A stretch of DNA of 64,000 nt from Parapedobacter sp. SGR-10. Its GTDB lineage: Bacteria; Bacteroidota; Bacteroidia; Sphingobacteriales; Sphingobacteriaceae. This document shows positions 45,347 through 55,100 of the stretch, piece by piece. The first letter of the stretch is position 1; each line of letters opens with the position of its first letter. The translations under genes were made by a program, and so were the position numbers. The stretch covers positions 1 to 64,000 of the forward strand of contig NZ_JAAJTJ010000019.1 of NCBI RefSeq assembly GCF_011030405.1, given 5' to 3'. Under the pieces are notes generated by a model. That model had not been told where the DNA came from and did not search any database. It worked only from the letters and a program-made list of their open reading frames with translations.

Positions 45347-46285
45347 ATGATGAAAAAGATATTCGGCTTATTGTTCGTTTCCTTTCTGTTTGTTGTGGGT
45401 TGCAAAAAGAATGACCCAGATCCCGACAAGGTCTATGCTTTGGTAAAAGAAGAAATAGACATTGCCTATGGTGATCACGTCCTACAAAAAATGGATATTT
45501 ATTTTCCGGAAGGTTATAATCAACATACACCAGTCGTGTTTCTGATACATGGAGGCGGTTGGATTGCGGGAACGAAAGAACAATTTACACAGGTAGCCAA
45601 ATTGTTTGTGGCCAAAGGTTTTGTTGCGGTCAACCTTAGCCATCGGTTGGTCGACGCATCGGGCTTGGATCAGTCTCCTCCTGTGCACCAGGCCTCTGCG
45701 ATAAAAGTAAGTGATCAGGTGGATGATCTGGCTTCGGCAGTCAACAAATACAAAGCATCAGCAAGCGATTGGGGTGTAGGGATATCCAACCTGTATATGG
45801 CAGGCCACAGTGCCGGCGGAACATTGGCTATGCTATATGTGCAGGGCGACAAGAATAGCGGTGTAAGGGCTTCGGGAAATTTTGCCGGTCTTGCTAATCT
45901 GACCTTGTCCGAAGAGCTTTACAACAATCCTCCCGACCATGCATTATGGCCGGCTATCAAAGAACTTTTGTACCGAATGAGTGGTGCGGAAGTTGTCCAT
46001 GAGAATGCATTAAACTTGATGGCCATATCGCCCAATTGGGTATCCAACAACAATAAACCGGGTAAGCCCAATATTACGGTCATGGCAAAATCCAATGATC
46101 AGGATCTTCCGTTTGAACCTTATTTCAGCACCATACAAGATGCCGAAAAATACCATGATCAGCTGCGCTCCTACGGCACGAACAGTGCTTATATCTTAAT
46201 GGATACCGATCATGGCTTTGGAAACCATCCTGATGATTGGGCCAAAGCTGTGGCCCACACCGTAGACTTTTTTAAGAAAAATTAA
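45347..46285 (+). CDS. Alpha/beta-hydrolase esterase lipoprotein
   Basis: 312 residues. The lipoprotein signal ends in lipobox VVGC (after MMKKIFGLLFVSFLFV). The esterase core has the HGGGW oxyanion motif (VVFLIHGGGWIAGTKEQ), nucleophile GHSAGG, and a histidine in DTDHGFGNHPDD near the C-terminus, as in BD-FAE/carboxylesterase-type enzymes. It is probably attached to a membrane facing the periplasm or surface. A candidate -7 box TATTTTTG lies at 45305-45312. Substrate unknown; polysaccharide or xenobiotic esters are possible. Confidence 0.82.
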   Translation: MMKKIFGLLFVSFLFVVGCKKNDPDPDKVYALVKEEIDIAYGDHVLQKMDIYFPEGYNQHTPVVFLIHGGGWIAGTKEQFTQVAKLFVAKGFVAVNLSHRLVDASGLDQSPPVHQASAIKVSDQVDDLASAVNKYKASASDWGVGISNLYMAGHSAGGTLAMLYVQGDKNSGVRASGNFAGLANLTLSEELYNNPPDHALWPAIKELLYRMSGAEVVHENALNLMAISPNWVSNNNKPGKPNITVMAKSNDQDLPFEPYFSTIQDAEKYHDQLRSYGTNSAYILMDTDHGFGNHPDDWAKAVAHTVDFFKKN

Positions 46286-46319
46286 ACTTCCATCGGCTTA
46301 TAGCCGATGGAAGTTTAAT
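46281..46319. terminator. Bidirectional terminator containing both stop codons
   Basis: An 18-bp perfect stem (46281-46298 with 46302-46319), core CTTCCATCGGCT, and a three-base loop. The stop codon of the esterase (ending 46285) and that of the CHU_C protein (from 46315) both lie inside its arms. Confidence 0.85.
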
Positions 46320-47271
46320 TCCGAATCTCTGCTCGCATCAATAGTACATGTCCTTTATCACGGTGTATCACTCCTGTCCAATCCTCCACTTCGAGGTAAT
46401 AGAAGTATGTGCCTTCGTTAAGTCCCTCCCCACTCCAATTGTTCTGATAATTCAGTGACCTGTACACTTCATTACCAAATCTATTGAATATAATCAATTT
46501 ATTAGACTTGAACGCCTCCAGTCCCGCGATCTTAAACACATCGTTTACCCCGTCTCCATTAGGCGTGAAAACATTGGGTACAAAAAGCGTAACGATCTCC
46601 ACCGTAGATTGTGCTATATTATCGGCGGGGTTTGTATCCTGTTGACGGCTCTTTACGCTAGCTGTTGTCACAGCGTAGCCAGGGCCTTGTCCTTTCACCT
46701 TAATCCACTGAGAGATAGCCTCTCCTCCATCCAATTTCGGCAAGTACCAAGTCAACTCATTCGTTTGGGCATTGTAATTGATGCCCGCCATTTCCCCATG
46801 TACCAGCCCTACGTATTTCAATTGATCCGGCAACTCAAACGTCACTACCACATCCGTAGCAGTAGACGAACTGTTGTTCAGTAGCAAAAGCTGATAGTTA
46901 AACTCTTTTGAAACAAGCATCTCGCTCCGATCTGGAAGGTTACGTATTTCCAGATCCACCTGTACATCTTCGCCCTGAGGATCTACGATGACCTCCACAA
47001 AATCAGAAAGATCGGAATGGCACTCCTCCCCCAAAGCAATTACGGTATATTTCCCTCCCTCTGTTACTATGATACGCTTGTCGTGTGCACCATGTATCGG
47101 CTGCCCATCACGGAACCAAATATAAGATAATGCATGGTCAGCATCAGCCCTAAGGGTTACTTTCTTACCTTTGACAATACGCACAGACTGTCCCTGCTGC
47201 GCCATTGTCTGCTGTGGAGCAAACAATAGCACAGCTAAAGCCAAGCTAAATAACAGGGACAGGTTGCGCAT
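46315..47271 (-). CDS. Small T9SS cargo protein with CHU_C C-terminal domain
   Basis: 318 residues. Signal peptide (MRNLSLLFSLALAVLLFAPQ, then TMAQQG). An Ig-like segment (SYIWFRDGQPIHGAHDKR) and one DUF11-type domain (about 110-225, NYQLLLLNNSSSTATDVVV) are followed by the sorting domain (VPNVFTPNGDGVNDVFKIAG, IIFNRFGNEVYRS, NEGTYFYYLEV). Predicted to be exported by the type IX system. Last gene of the minus-strand block led by the giant adhesin, 17 bases after its neighbour. It may be a partner or minor surface component. Confidence 0.85.
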   Translation of the reverse strand: MRNLSLLFSLALAVLLFAPQQTMAQQGQSVRIVKGKKVTLRADADHALSYIWFRDGQPIHGAHDKRIIVTEGGKYTVIALGEECHSDLSDFVEVIVDPQGEDVQVDLEIRNLPDRSEMLVSKEFNYQLLLLNNSSSTATDVVVTFELPDQLKYVGLVHGEMAGINYNAQTNELTWYLPKLDGGEAISQWIKVKGQGPGYAVTTASVKSRQQDTNPADNIAQSTVEIVTLFVPNVFTPNGDGVNDVFKIAGLEAFKSNKLIIFNRFGNEVYRSLNYQNNWSGEGLNEGTYFYYLEVEDWTGVIHRDKGHVLLMRAEIRN

Positions 47272-47288
47272 ATCAGTATACGACTGGA

Positions 47289-48146
47289 TTAATTCAGATC
47301 TTCAATAGTAATCGTTGGTTTACCCGGTTTAGGTGTCACCTCGATGACAGTTGGTGTTCCTCCTCCCAATGCGGCTTGGTATGGCCCTGCTGATTTTACG
47401 GTATAGTCTACGACAGCGTAATAATTCCATTTACCCACTGCTGTCTCCACGATATCGTATGTATTTGACGTTGTACTTGTATGCAATGGTGTCTCTCCAA
47501 TATCAAGTGTTCCACCATCCGCAACTTTGTACCAACGATAGCGTAATTCAAAATCACTGACATCGGGATTATTTGTTGTATATGGAGTCGCCGTATTAAA
47601 TGTTTCTCCAAAAGAAGCTGTAGCCGTCAAAGTATTTCCAGTTGCCGGTGCATTGTCCGTACAGTAGATAAGGGGGCTCACACCTGCTACAGCAACCGTC
47701 AAAGGCGGGAGAACAAATACGGTAAATTCTTCCGGTACGGTAGAACAGATTTCACCCGAAGTTTCTCCAACAGCCATAAAAGTGTAGAAACCCGGTTTTA
47801 GTCCGTTTACAGTCAACTCACTATTGGCGGTCCCTGCAATAGCAGCTTCCGTCAATGCCAGTTCTGGAAGGGCACCCAACCCCTCATCAGCTTTCTTATA
47901 ATACCATTGGATATTGGTAAAAGTTATTCCTGCCTCTCCATCAGTAGCGGTACTGGTTGTCGTGGCCGTCAATTTGAACCTTGTCTTTTCATGTGCAAAG
48001 ATCGTTTCTGTTGCCGACCCACTCAAGGGAGGTCGCAGTTTGGTTTGATCGCTTGCTGTAATGAGTTGCTGTGCAGAAGCACTTAATCCTACCGATAAAA
48101 ACAAAGCCACCAGCCCCATTTTTAACATTTTTGTTGTACATTTCAT
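47289..48146 (-). CDS. Secreted Ig-like protein (hypothetical)
   Basis: 285 residues with a signal peptide (MKCTTKMLKMGLVALFLSVG, ending SASAQ). The rest is beta-rich with two Ig-like repeats: NIQWYYKKADEGLGALPE followed by GLKPGFYTFMAVGETSGEIC, and FELRYRWYKVADGGTLDIG followed by WNYYAVVDYTV. There is no CHU_C sorting domain, so export beyond the periplasm is uncertain. The C-terminus PGKPTITIEDLN closely resembles that of the next upstream gene (PGKPQVTLTDELN). Close spacing on both sides indicates an operon. No known function. Confidence 0.7.
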   Translation of the reverse strand: MKCTTKMLKMGLVALFLSVGLSASAQQLITASDQTKLRPPLSGSATETIFAHEKTRFKLTATTTSTATDGEAGITFTNIQWYYKKADEGLGALPELALTEAAIAGTANSELTVNGLKPGFYTFMAVGETSGEICSTVPEEFTVFVLPPLTVAVAGVSPLIYCTDNAPATGNTLTATASFGETFNTATPYTTNNPDVSDFELRYRWYKVADGGTLDIGETPLHTSTTSNTYDIVETAVGKWNYYAVVDYTVKSAGPYQAALGGGTPTVIEVTPKPGKPTITIEDLN

Positions 48147-48163
48147 ATTTGCTTTCTATTAGT

Positions 48164-49006
48164 TTAATTTAATTCATCTGTTAGCGTTACCTGTGGTTTG
48201 CCCGGTAAAGGATGGACAGTAACCGTTATTTTTACTCTTGCTGAAGGATACACATTCCCTTCCCTAGCCTCTAACCAATAAGAACCTTCCGAATCCGGGG
48301 GTATCGTAATGGTATTCGTGGTAATATCATTCCACACCTGTGTGCCGCCGGCCTGTGCTGTATAAAGTCTGTATGTATAACCCGGTTGAAAATTGGAAAT
48401 AGTAGCTGTGCCGCTTGCTCCTTCACAAAGATGTATGGTATGATTCGATAAGGTTGGTGAAGCAATGTAAAAGGCATAATAGTAGTGTGCGGAAACAGCG
48501 GCACTGAGAAAACTAGTAACTTCAAATCTTATTCCATCAAAATCATCCCCATTGGGTAAAAACACAAGAGTACCGACCTCTCCCCCTCCAAACAAATTTA
48601 ACAGGTTTAACAACTGGCTTCCCGAATAATCCGGTTCCACTAGATTATTGATATTTCCATTCGTACGTTGGACCTTAAAGCGGCCCAGTAGATCTATCAA
48701 TGAGCCTTGTCTCCCTATTTTGGTAATTATTGGAGAAAACCTACTAGGTTTTGGATTATTGATAAATTGTAAATTCTGACGAGCATATATTATTCCCAAA
48801 GCACCTACCGATACATTTAACGTTGAAAAATTTAAAGTGTCCGGCAAATCAATAGCTCTTCCCTGATTTTCCACTGAAGCTAACGTAACTAAAACAGGAG
48901 GAGTTACCGATATTTGTGTTGCATCCGCATATACCCGCTGCCCATACCCCGTCTGGACTGCAATCCAAAATAGCATTACCCCACAAAATATACGCATGGT
49001 CTTCAT
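48164..49006 (-). CDS. Secreted protein sharing a module with the giant adhesin (hypothetical)
   Basis: 280 residues with a signal peptide (MKTMRIFCGVMLFWIAVQTG, ending near YGQ). Residues about 50-190 resemble the adhesin's type b module: LNFSTLNVSVGALG and LLNLLNLFGGGEVGTLVF, then DDFDGIRFEVTSFLSAAV, compare SNYSTLNLGIVGVGAS and LNILELFDNPQLAATLTF, then AFDRVEVRLNSVVGLD in the adhesin. An Ig-like end follows, closing with PGKPQVTLTDELN. No CHU_C domain. It lies in the adhesin operon, so an accessory or shorter surface partner is a fair inference. Confidence 0.7.
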   Translation of the reverse strand: MKTMRIFCGVMLFWIAVQTGYGQRVYADATQISVTPPVLVTLASVENQGRAIDLPDTLNFSTLNVSVGALGIIYARQNLQFINNPKPSRFSPIITKIGRQGSLIDLLGRFKVQRTNGNINNLVEPDYSGSQLLNLLNLFGGGEVGTLVFLPNGDDFDGIRFEVTSFLSAAVSAHYYYAFYIASPTLSNHTIHLCEGASGTATISNFQPGYTYRLYTAQAGGTQVWNDITTNTITIPPDSEGSYWLEAREGNVYPSARVKITVTVHPLPGKPQVTLTDELN

Positions 49007-49124
49007 TGGTTTGTCTTACAAAAGATTACCCAAACTGTCATACAATTTGGGTAATCTATTTTTATGGGTAGATCTTCTTATAGAAAATTGAAAACAACAA
49101 CTATCCGTTGCGGGTTAGCATTTT

Positions 49125-51080
49125 TTAATAAGCCAGCACTTCAATCTCCGTTCTTCTGTTTTTCTGATGTTCTTCTTCGGTACACTTTACACCGTTGCTA
49201 CATTTGTTGACCAAACGCGTTTCCCCATAACCTTTGGCAACCATTCTATCACGAGCGATTCCACGACCGACAATATAATCCACTGCGGCCTGTGCCCTTT
49301 TTTGGGATAACGACATATTATAGCTATCGCTTCCTCGGCTATCCGTATGACTCGATAACTCAATTCTCAATGTAGGATTGTCACGCATGGTTGCTACCAG
49401 TTTATCTAAAATCAGAGCAGCATCCTGACGGATATGATATTTGTCAAAATCATAGTAGATATCTTCCAATACAAATTTCTCCCCCACTTTCTGTACGGAT
49501 TGTAAAAGCATGGTCACACGGATAATGGTATCCCTTTGAGGATTTACAGGTTCGACAGATATCGTCTCGGACATATATCCGCTCTTTTCTCCTGTAAGTT
49601 TCAGATGCTGCCCTTTCTGAATGTCAAACGAGGCAACACCATTGAGCCCTGTTTTGTTTTTGGCCAATAATTGACCACTCTGATCATGTAGGCTAAACGT
49701 TAAAGCAGACAACAGTTCGTTCGTCTTTTTGTCCCTTGCAATCCCTTCTAACTGAATATTGATTTTAGGCTTTTGATAGGTAAAAGAATAAATATCATCC
49801 GATCCTGCACCACCCGTACGATTGGAAGACAGATATCCCTTGCTTCCTTCTTCGCCTGCCTCCAAAACGACAAAAGCAAAATCGTCCGATGGAGAATTGA
49901 CAGGAACACCTAGATTGACAGGTGTCGTAAAGGATGATTTGGTTCCTTCTGCCTTAAAAATATCCAGACCTCCCATCCCTACATGTCCCGTACTGGAGAA
50001 GTATAATGTATTTTCGTGTACTGAGGGAAACATTTCATCTCCCGGAGTATTGATAGTCGCACCTGCATTTTGTGGGTTTCCCCATTTGCCATCCGTACCC
50101 AACTCACAATACCATATATCCACCCCTCCTTTTCCTCCCGGCATATCTGAAGCAAAGTACAAAATTTTATTATCGCTGCTTAAGGATGCATGTCCCACCG
50201 AATATTCCTTCACATTGTTATAAGCAAAATCCTCCTCTTTCCAACCCTCTCCATCCTTTTTATAAATTTTCAGTTCCAAATTCTGATTTCTCCAAGACTT
50301 GCCATCGGACCTTATTTTTTCTCCATCATTTCCAGCATACGTCTTAGTGACATATAAGGTTTCTTCTGTTGAATCAGCTGCTAAAGGCCCTATATGGTAG
50401 GGTGAATTATTCAATGAGGCTACCATGATATTCGGATAGCTCAATGTACCATCCTCATGCCTTGAAGCGGAATATATCCGTAGATAGGCCTGTCCGGTCA
50501 TTCCACTCTTTTGCCCAAGGATTGTTGTCGTCGGTTCGCCGGCAAAAATTGCTCCTCCGCTGGTCGGGACAAGTGAAAATTCAGCTTGAGCAGTATTGAC
50601 ACCTTCTTCATTACGCAATTTGTATCTTGAAGGATTTTTGAGCCATACCTCTGCAGAATCTGTCCCTAGAATCGCATTTTCCACAAGCGGTGTACTACCA
50701 AACTTCTCTGCATACGATTTATATTGTGTCCTGGCATCTCCATACTTGCCCTGTTGTTTCAGAACTTCAGCATAATGAAGGAAAGACTGTTTGTCTGCAT
50801 CGGAACGCTCTACGATACGCGCGTACCAGTTTTCGGCAAGACCATATTCCTTGATATAATAATAGCTATGGGCCAATCGCTCCATATCGACTGTACTAGG
50901 TTTTTTCGTATCGACCAGTGTCTCGTACACCCTTGCTGCATTCGCATACTCATACTTATTGTATAACTTTTCTGCGCGCCCACGTCGGCTAGGTTGTTCT
51001 TGCCCTTGAACGAGATCAAGATTCAGTAAGAGGCTTAAGGCAATAGCGCCGACACCTATATGATATGTTCTTTTCATCAT
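49125..51080 (-). CDS. PorE-like OmpA protein (TPR, PD40 propeller, CRD, OmpA)
   Basis: 651 residues with a signal peptide (MMKRTYHIGVGAIALSLLLN). TPR-like helices (about 30-150, NKYEYANAARVYETLVD), PD40 propeller (about 160-430, ASLSSDNKILYFASDMPGGK and VHENTLYFSSTGHVGMGG), carboxypeptidase-regulatory-like domain (about 435-525) and OmpA domain (about 535-650, YYDFDKYHIRQDA and SSHTDSRGSDSYNMSLSQKR). The order matches PorE and OmpA proteins encoded next to SprF/PorP. It may tether the adhesin secretion complex to peptidoglycan. No lipobox is visible. Related to, but clearly different from, the protein at 18497. Confidence 0.87.
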   Translation of the reverse strand: MMKRTYHIGVGAIALSLLLNLDLVQGQEQPSRRGRAEKLYNKYEYANAARVYETLVDTKKPSTVDMERLAHSYYYIKEYGLAENWYARIVERSDADKQSFLHYAEVLKQQGKYGDARTQYKSYAEKFGSTPLVENAILGTDSAEVWLKNPSRYKLRNEEGVNTAQAEFSLVPTSGGAIFAGEPTTTILGQKSGMTGQAYLRIYSASRHEDGTLSYPNIMVASLNNSPYHIGPLAADSTEETLYVTKTYAGNDGEKIRSDGKSWRNQNLELKIYKKDGEGWKEEDFAYNNVKEYSVGHASLSSDNKILYFASDMPGGKGGVDIWYCELGTDGKWGNPQNAGATINTPGDEMFPSVHENTLYFSSTGHVGMGGLDIFKAEGTKSSFTTPVNLGVPVNSPSDDFAFVVLEAGEEGSKGYLSSNRTGGAGSDDIYSFTYQKPKINIQLEGIARDKKTNELLSALTFSLHDQSGQLLAKNKTGLNGVASFDIQKGQHLKLTGEKSGYMSETISVEPVNPQRDTIIRVTMLLQSVQKVGEKFVLEDIYYDFDKYHIRQDAALILDKLVATMRDNPTLRIELSSHTDSRGSDSYNMSLSQKRAQAAVDYIVGRGIARDRMVAKGYGETRLVNKCSNGVKCTEEEHQKNRRTEIEVLAY

Positions 51081-51155
51081 TGTACTCTCTTGCTTTGTTT
51101 ACAATACTGCATTACTCCCGGTGATATCCACTGTCTCCCAAACCATCTCTTTGAT

Positions 51156-52172
51156 TTAAAAATAACGTGGACTCAACACCCTTCTGTCCAAGCGTCCGAA
51201 TGTCACTCCTAAAGTCACTTCGTGCGTTCCGTTTTGGATACCGACCGAACGTTTCAACATGTGGTCATAAGAATAACCGATACGGAATTTAGGGTTAACG
51301 TAAAACTGCACAATACCGGTCAATGAATTGATAGAGCTTAGTTTATTCGTTGTATAGGTGGAATAATCCCGTTTGAATATCTTAGTTCGTGTACGATAAC
51401 CTCCTCCTATCCAAAACCTGTCGTTGAAAACAAACATGGCATTGACATCCATCGCCGTAGGCCCCCTAAAATCGTCCTTGATCAATATACTGGGGCGAAG
51501 CAACAATGCCCTATCCAATTCAAACAAAGCTCCTGCAATAAAATAGCCATGGACATTGCGGTATAAGCTCTCCAACGAATTTTGATTCAACTGAAAATCG
51601 TCATCACTATCCATTCCGGCAAAAAGATCCTGTACGGAGACGCCTGCATACCAACGCGAGTTGTTGTAGTAAACCCCCAACCGGATATCGGGCCGCCAAG
51701 TTCCGACTTTACCTTCCGGTAGAATCCTGTCATTAGCATCCAGCGGATTCAATTTGTTGCCGTCCAAACTATACTGGGTAACACCTCCGGCTATACCCAA
51801 GCTCAACCGATGTTCGTCCGACCGATCCAACTGTAAGCGTAATGCATAATTCGCGTAAATACCCGTCGCTGCCTGTGCCCCCAAAGCATCTGCAGTCACA
51901 GTCAAACCTACCCCGTGCCTACGGGCCACAGGATCCAATACCCCATCTATGGACACTGTACCTGTCTTAGGGGCACCTTTCATTCCTGTCCATTGACTTC
52001 GTAATCCCAATTGTCCAAACCATTCTTCCTTATATCCGGCGTACGCTGGATTGACACTGATAGAATTAAAGATGTATTGGGTCAATTGAATATTCTGTTG
52101 ACTATATGCCGCCTCGGTCAAAAGGAGGATGATCCATACGATCATCCCACTTTTTAAACTGTATTTTTTCAT
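51156..52172 (-). CDS. PorP/SprF-family type IX secretion outer-membrane protein
   Basis: 338 residues with a signal peptide (SGMIVWIILLLTEAAYS, then QQNIQLTQYIFN). The conserved start of PorP/SprF proteins is evident: QYIFNSISVNPAYAGYKEEW and LRSQWTGMKGAPKT. The rest is beta-barrel-like, ending RVLSPRYF with a terminal aromatic. Family knowledge: Flavobacterium SprF is needed for secretion and surface attachment of the type B CTD cargo SprB encoded beside it. Here it directly follows the giant adhesin by 27 bases, so it is probably its dedicated export or docking partner. Confidence 0.92.
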   Translation of the reverse strand: MKKYSLKSGMIVWIILLLTEAAYSQQNIQLTQYIFNSISVNPAYAGYKEEWFGQLGLRSQWTGMKGAPKTGTVSIDGVLDPVARRHGVGLTVTADALGAQAATGIYANYALRLQLDRSDEHRLSLGIAGGVTQYSLDGNKLNPLDANDRILPEGKVGTWRPDIRLGVYYNNSRWYAGVSVQDLFAGMDSDDDFQLNQNSLESLYRNVHGYFIAGALFELDRALLLRPSILIKDDFRGPTAMDVNAMFVFNDRFWIGGGYRTRTKIFKRDYSTYTTNKLSSINSLTGIVQFYVNPKFRIGYSYDHMLKRSVGIQNGTHEVTLGVTFGRLDRRVLSPRYF

Positions 52173-52199
52173 AATTTATCTTAGTAATAAGCTGAAAAT

Positions 52200-55100
52200 T
52201 TAATTCCTTTTAATGAGTACTGATCCGGTATGTTTCGTGACTTTACCGTCTTTGACCAATTCCAATACATAAAAATATGTACCTTCACTGAGGCCTCTTC
52301 CATCCCATACATTGTTGTAGGCAGTATGTCTATACACTTCATTACCCCAACGATTCAAGATGGTCAAGCCTACACGGTCATACGTTTCCAGACCTCGAAT
52401 AACAAAATAATCATTGACATTGTCTCCATTAGGAGTAATGACATCCGGTATCTCCAAAGGATTGTCAATCACGTTGACAATAACAACAGCTTCATTACTT
52501 TGACGCCCTTTGATATCTTTTACAGTATACTTAAACTGTATTTCTCCCAGGCGGTTCTTTGGAGCTGTAAATATTATTTCGCCATTAGGCAACACTTCCA
52601 GTTCTCCAAACGGAGGTTGCTGCGTAATTTCAACCGTTGCGGGATCAATATCCCATTTGGTTACGATATCATTGCTCAACACGACAATCTTAACATTAGA
52701 TCCAGCTTTGACTTCAGCAAAATCATCTACAGCTTCAATCAATGGATAATCTACTGGAACTTCAGGAGTATCATCCTCATCGTCCGGATCTTCGGTAGTA
52801 GGTTTGTCTGGTCCCCAAACATCGATACCATTAGTGATCGTTGCCGGAGCTTCATCATCTACTTTTGCAACGATTCTGACTACAATTGTTTCACCAACTC
52901 CGATCTTGTTTGTTGTTGTCAATGTAGCATTATTGGCTGTACCATTGACAGTTGCATTGTTACTGATCATCTCATAGCCCTCAATGACAACTCCATTACT
53001 TGGTCTTTCACGTAGAAGGATCTCCTTGCCTATGTCGATCACCGATGGACCATTGTTGATTACTGTCACGGTGAAGGTAGTCGTCTCTCCTGCTTTCACA
53101 CGTGCCTGATCAGCCACTTTGGTAATACCCAACTCATATTCACGATCCACCGGAATATCTGGTGTCTCGTCCTCATCGTCAGGATCGTCCGTAGTCGGCT
53201 TGTCAGGCCCCCAAACTTTGATACCGTTGCGGATGGTCGATGGTGCATCGGCAGATACCAATGCAGTGACCTTGACGACGATCTCATCACCTACATCGAT
53301 CTTGCTTGCAGTCGTAACTGTAGCACTGTTGTCCGCACCGACTATAGTACCATTGCCCGAAGTAACTGCATAGCCTGTGATCGTCAGACCGGGGCTTGGT
53401 GCTTCCTGCAGTTCAATGGTCTTACCTACAGCTATCGCCGACGGACCATTGTTGCGAATGGTTACTGTAAAGGTCGTGCTCTCACCCGCTTTCACACGTG
53501 CCTGATCAGCCACTTTGGTAATACCCAACTCATATTCACGATCCACCGGAATATCTGGTGTCTCGTCCTCATCGTCAGGATCGTCCGTAGTCGGCTTGTC
53601 AGGCCCCCAAACTTTGATACCGTTGCGGATGGTCGATGGTGCATCAGCAGATACCAATGCAGTGACCTTGACGACGATATCATCACCTACATCGATCTTG
53701 CTTGCAGTCGTAACTGTAGCACTGTTGTCCGTACCGACTATAGTACCATTGCCCGAAGTAACTGCATAGCCTGTGATCGTCAGACCGGGGCTTGGTGTTT
53801 CCTGCAGTTCAATGGTCTTACCTACAGCTATCGCCGACGGACCATTGTTGCGAATGGTTACTGTAAAGGTCGTACTCTCTCCTGCTTTCACACGAGCCTG
53901 ATCAGCCACTTTGGTAATACCCAGCTCGTACTCACGATCCACCGGAATATCTGGTGTCTCATCCTCATCGTCAGGATCATCCGTGGTAGGAGTGTCAGGT
54001 CCCCAAACTTTGATACCATTGCGAATCGTCGATGGTGCATCAGCCGTAACTTTGGCGAGCACTTTTACAACGATAGTGCCTCCGATTGACATGACATCAC
54101 TCGCTGTGATAGTAGCTGTATTGCCAACAGAACTGATACTTCCGTACTGACTGTCCATCGTGAAACCAGTAATCTCCAGACCTTCACTTGGGGCTTCTTC
54201 CAAGGTAATAACATCCCCCACTTTTACTATGCCTGGCCCATTGTTTGTAATCGTCAAAGTGAAACTTGTATTTTGACCAGCCACAACCCTACTGTCATCT
54301 GCCTGTTTTGTGATACCCAACTTCACTTCACAGTCCTTAATAACAGGGGTTACTGCCAATCGGGCCACGCTTTCACAGTTTGCTCCCATCTGGCTGGCAT
54401 AATATGTTACTCCGTCTTGCAACAAAGTCGAATTTGCCAATTCAGTTCCACCTGTTACATCTGTATACCATTTGATCGCAGTACCTTCGACCGGAAGGTC
54501 TGCCAACGTCTTGTTGTCATTCTCACAATATTCAGGATTGGCATTATCTATGGTAGGAGCTGCCGTGACCACCACATTGACATGAATGACCGCAGCCTCG
54601 CCTACTGGATTGGCACATACACCGTCTCCAGTCACTGTGACATAATAATTGCCCGAGACAGTCGGTGTGACAGTAGCATTCATAATCTCTGTTGACAATG
54701 TCTCATCTGTGTAAAACTTAAAGATCGGATTGCTTACTGTGGCACTGGAAGCAGACAAGGTAATACTTTCACCTTCACAAATAGTGACGTCATTGACTAT
54801 GATGTCTGCTGCTGTGGCAGTGCGTGTAACTGTAATTATGACCGGAACACGAGCACTCTCACAACCTGTGCTACTGCGTTGACTAACGTATACTCTATAA
54901 ACTCCTACATTCGCACTATTTACTGTAGGTACGTCTGTCAATGGCGTAGCCGTATTCTCATCAGCATAAAAGATCAGATTATGTCCGGTCAATGCCGTAA
55001 CATTATATGGAACAGTAGATGCTGATGGTGTTTGACAAACAGTTTGATCAACCACTACAGGTGCATCCGGCAAAGCATTGACCGTGATTTCTATAGCCGT

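Noticed and set aside
53101..54150. Regular repeats considered as a CRISPR array
   Set aside because: The period is 396 bp, in frame, with no spacer structure, and encodes DUF11 domains inside the adhesin.
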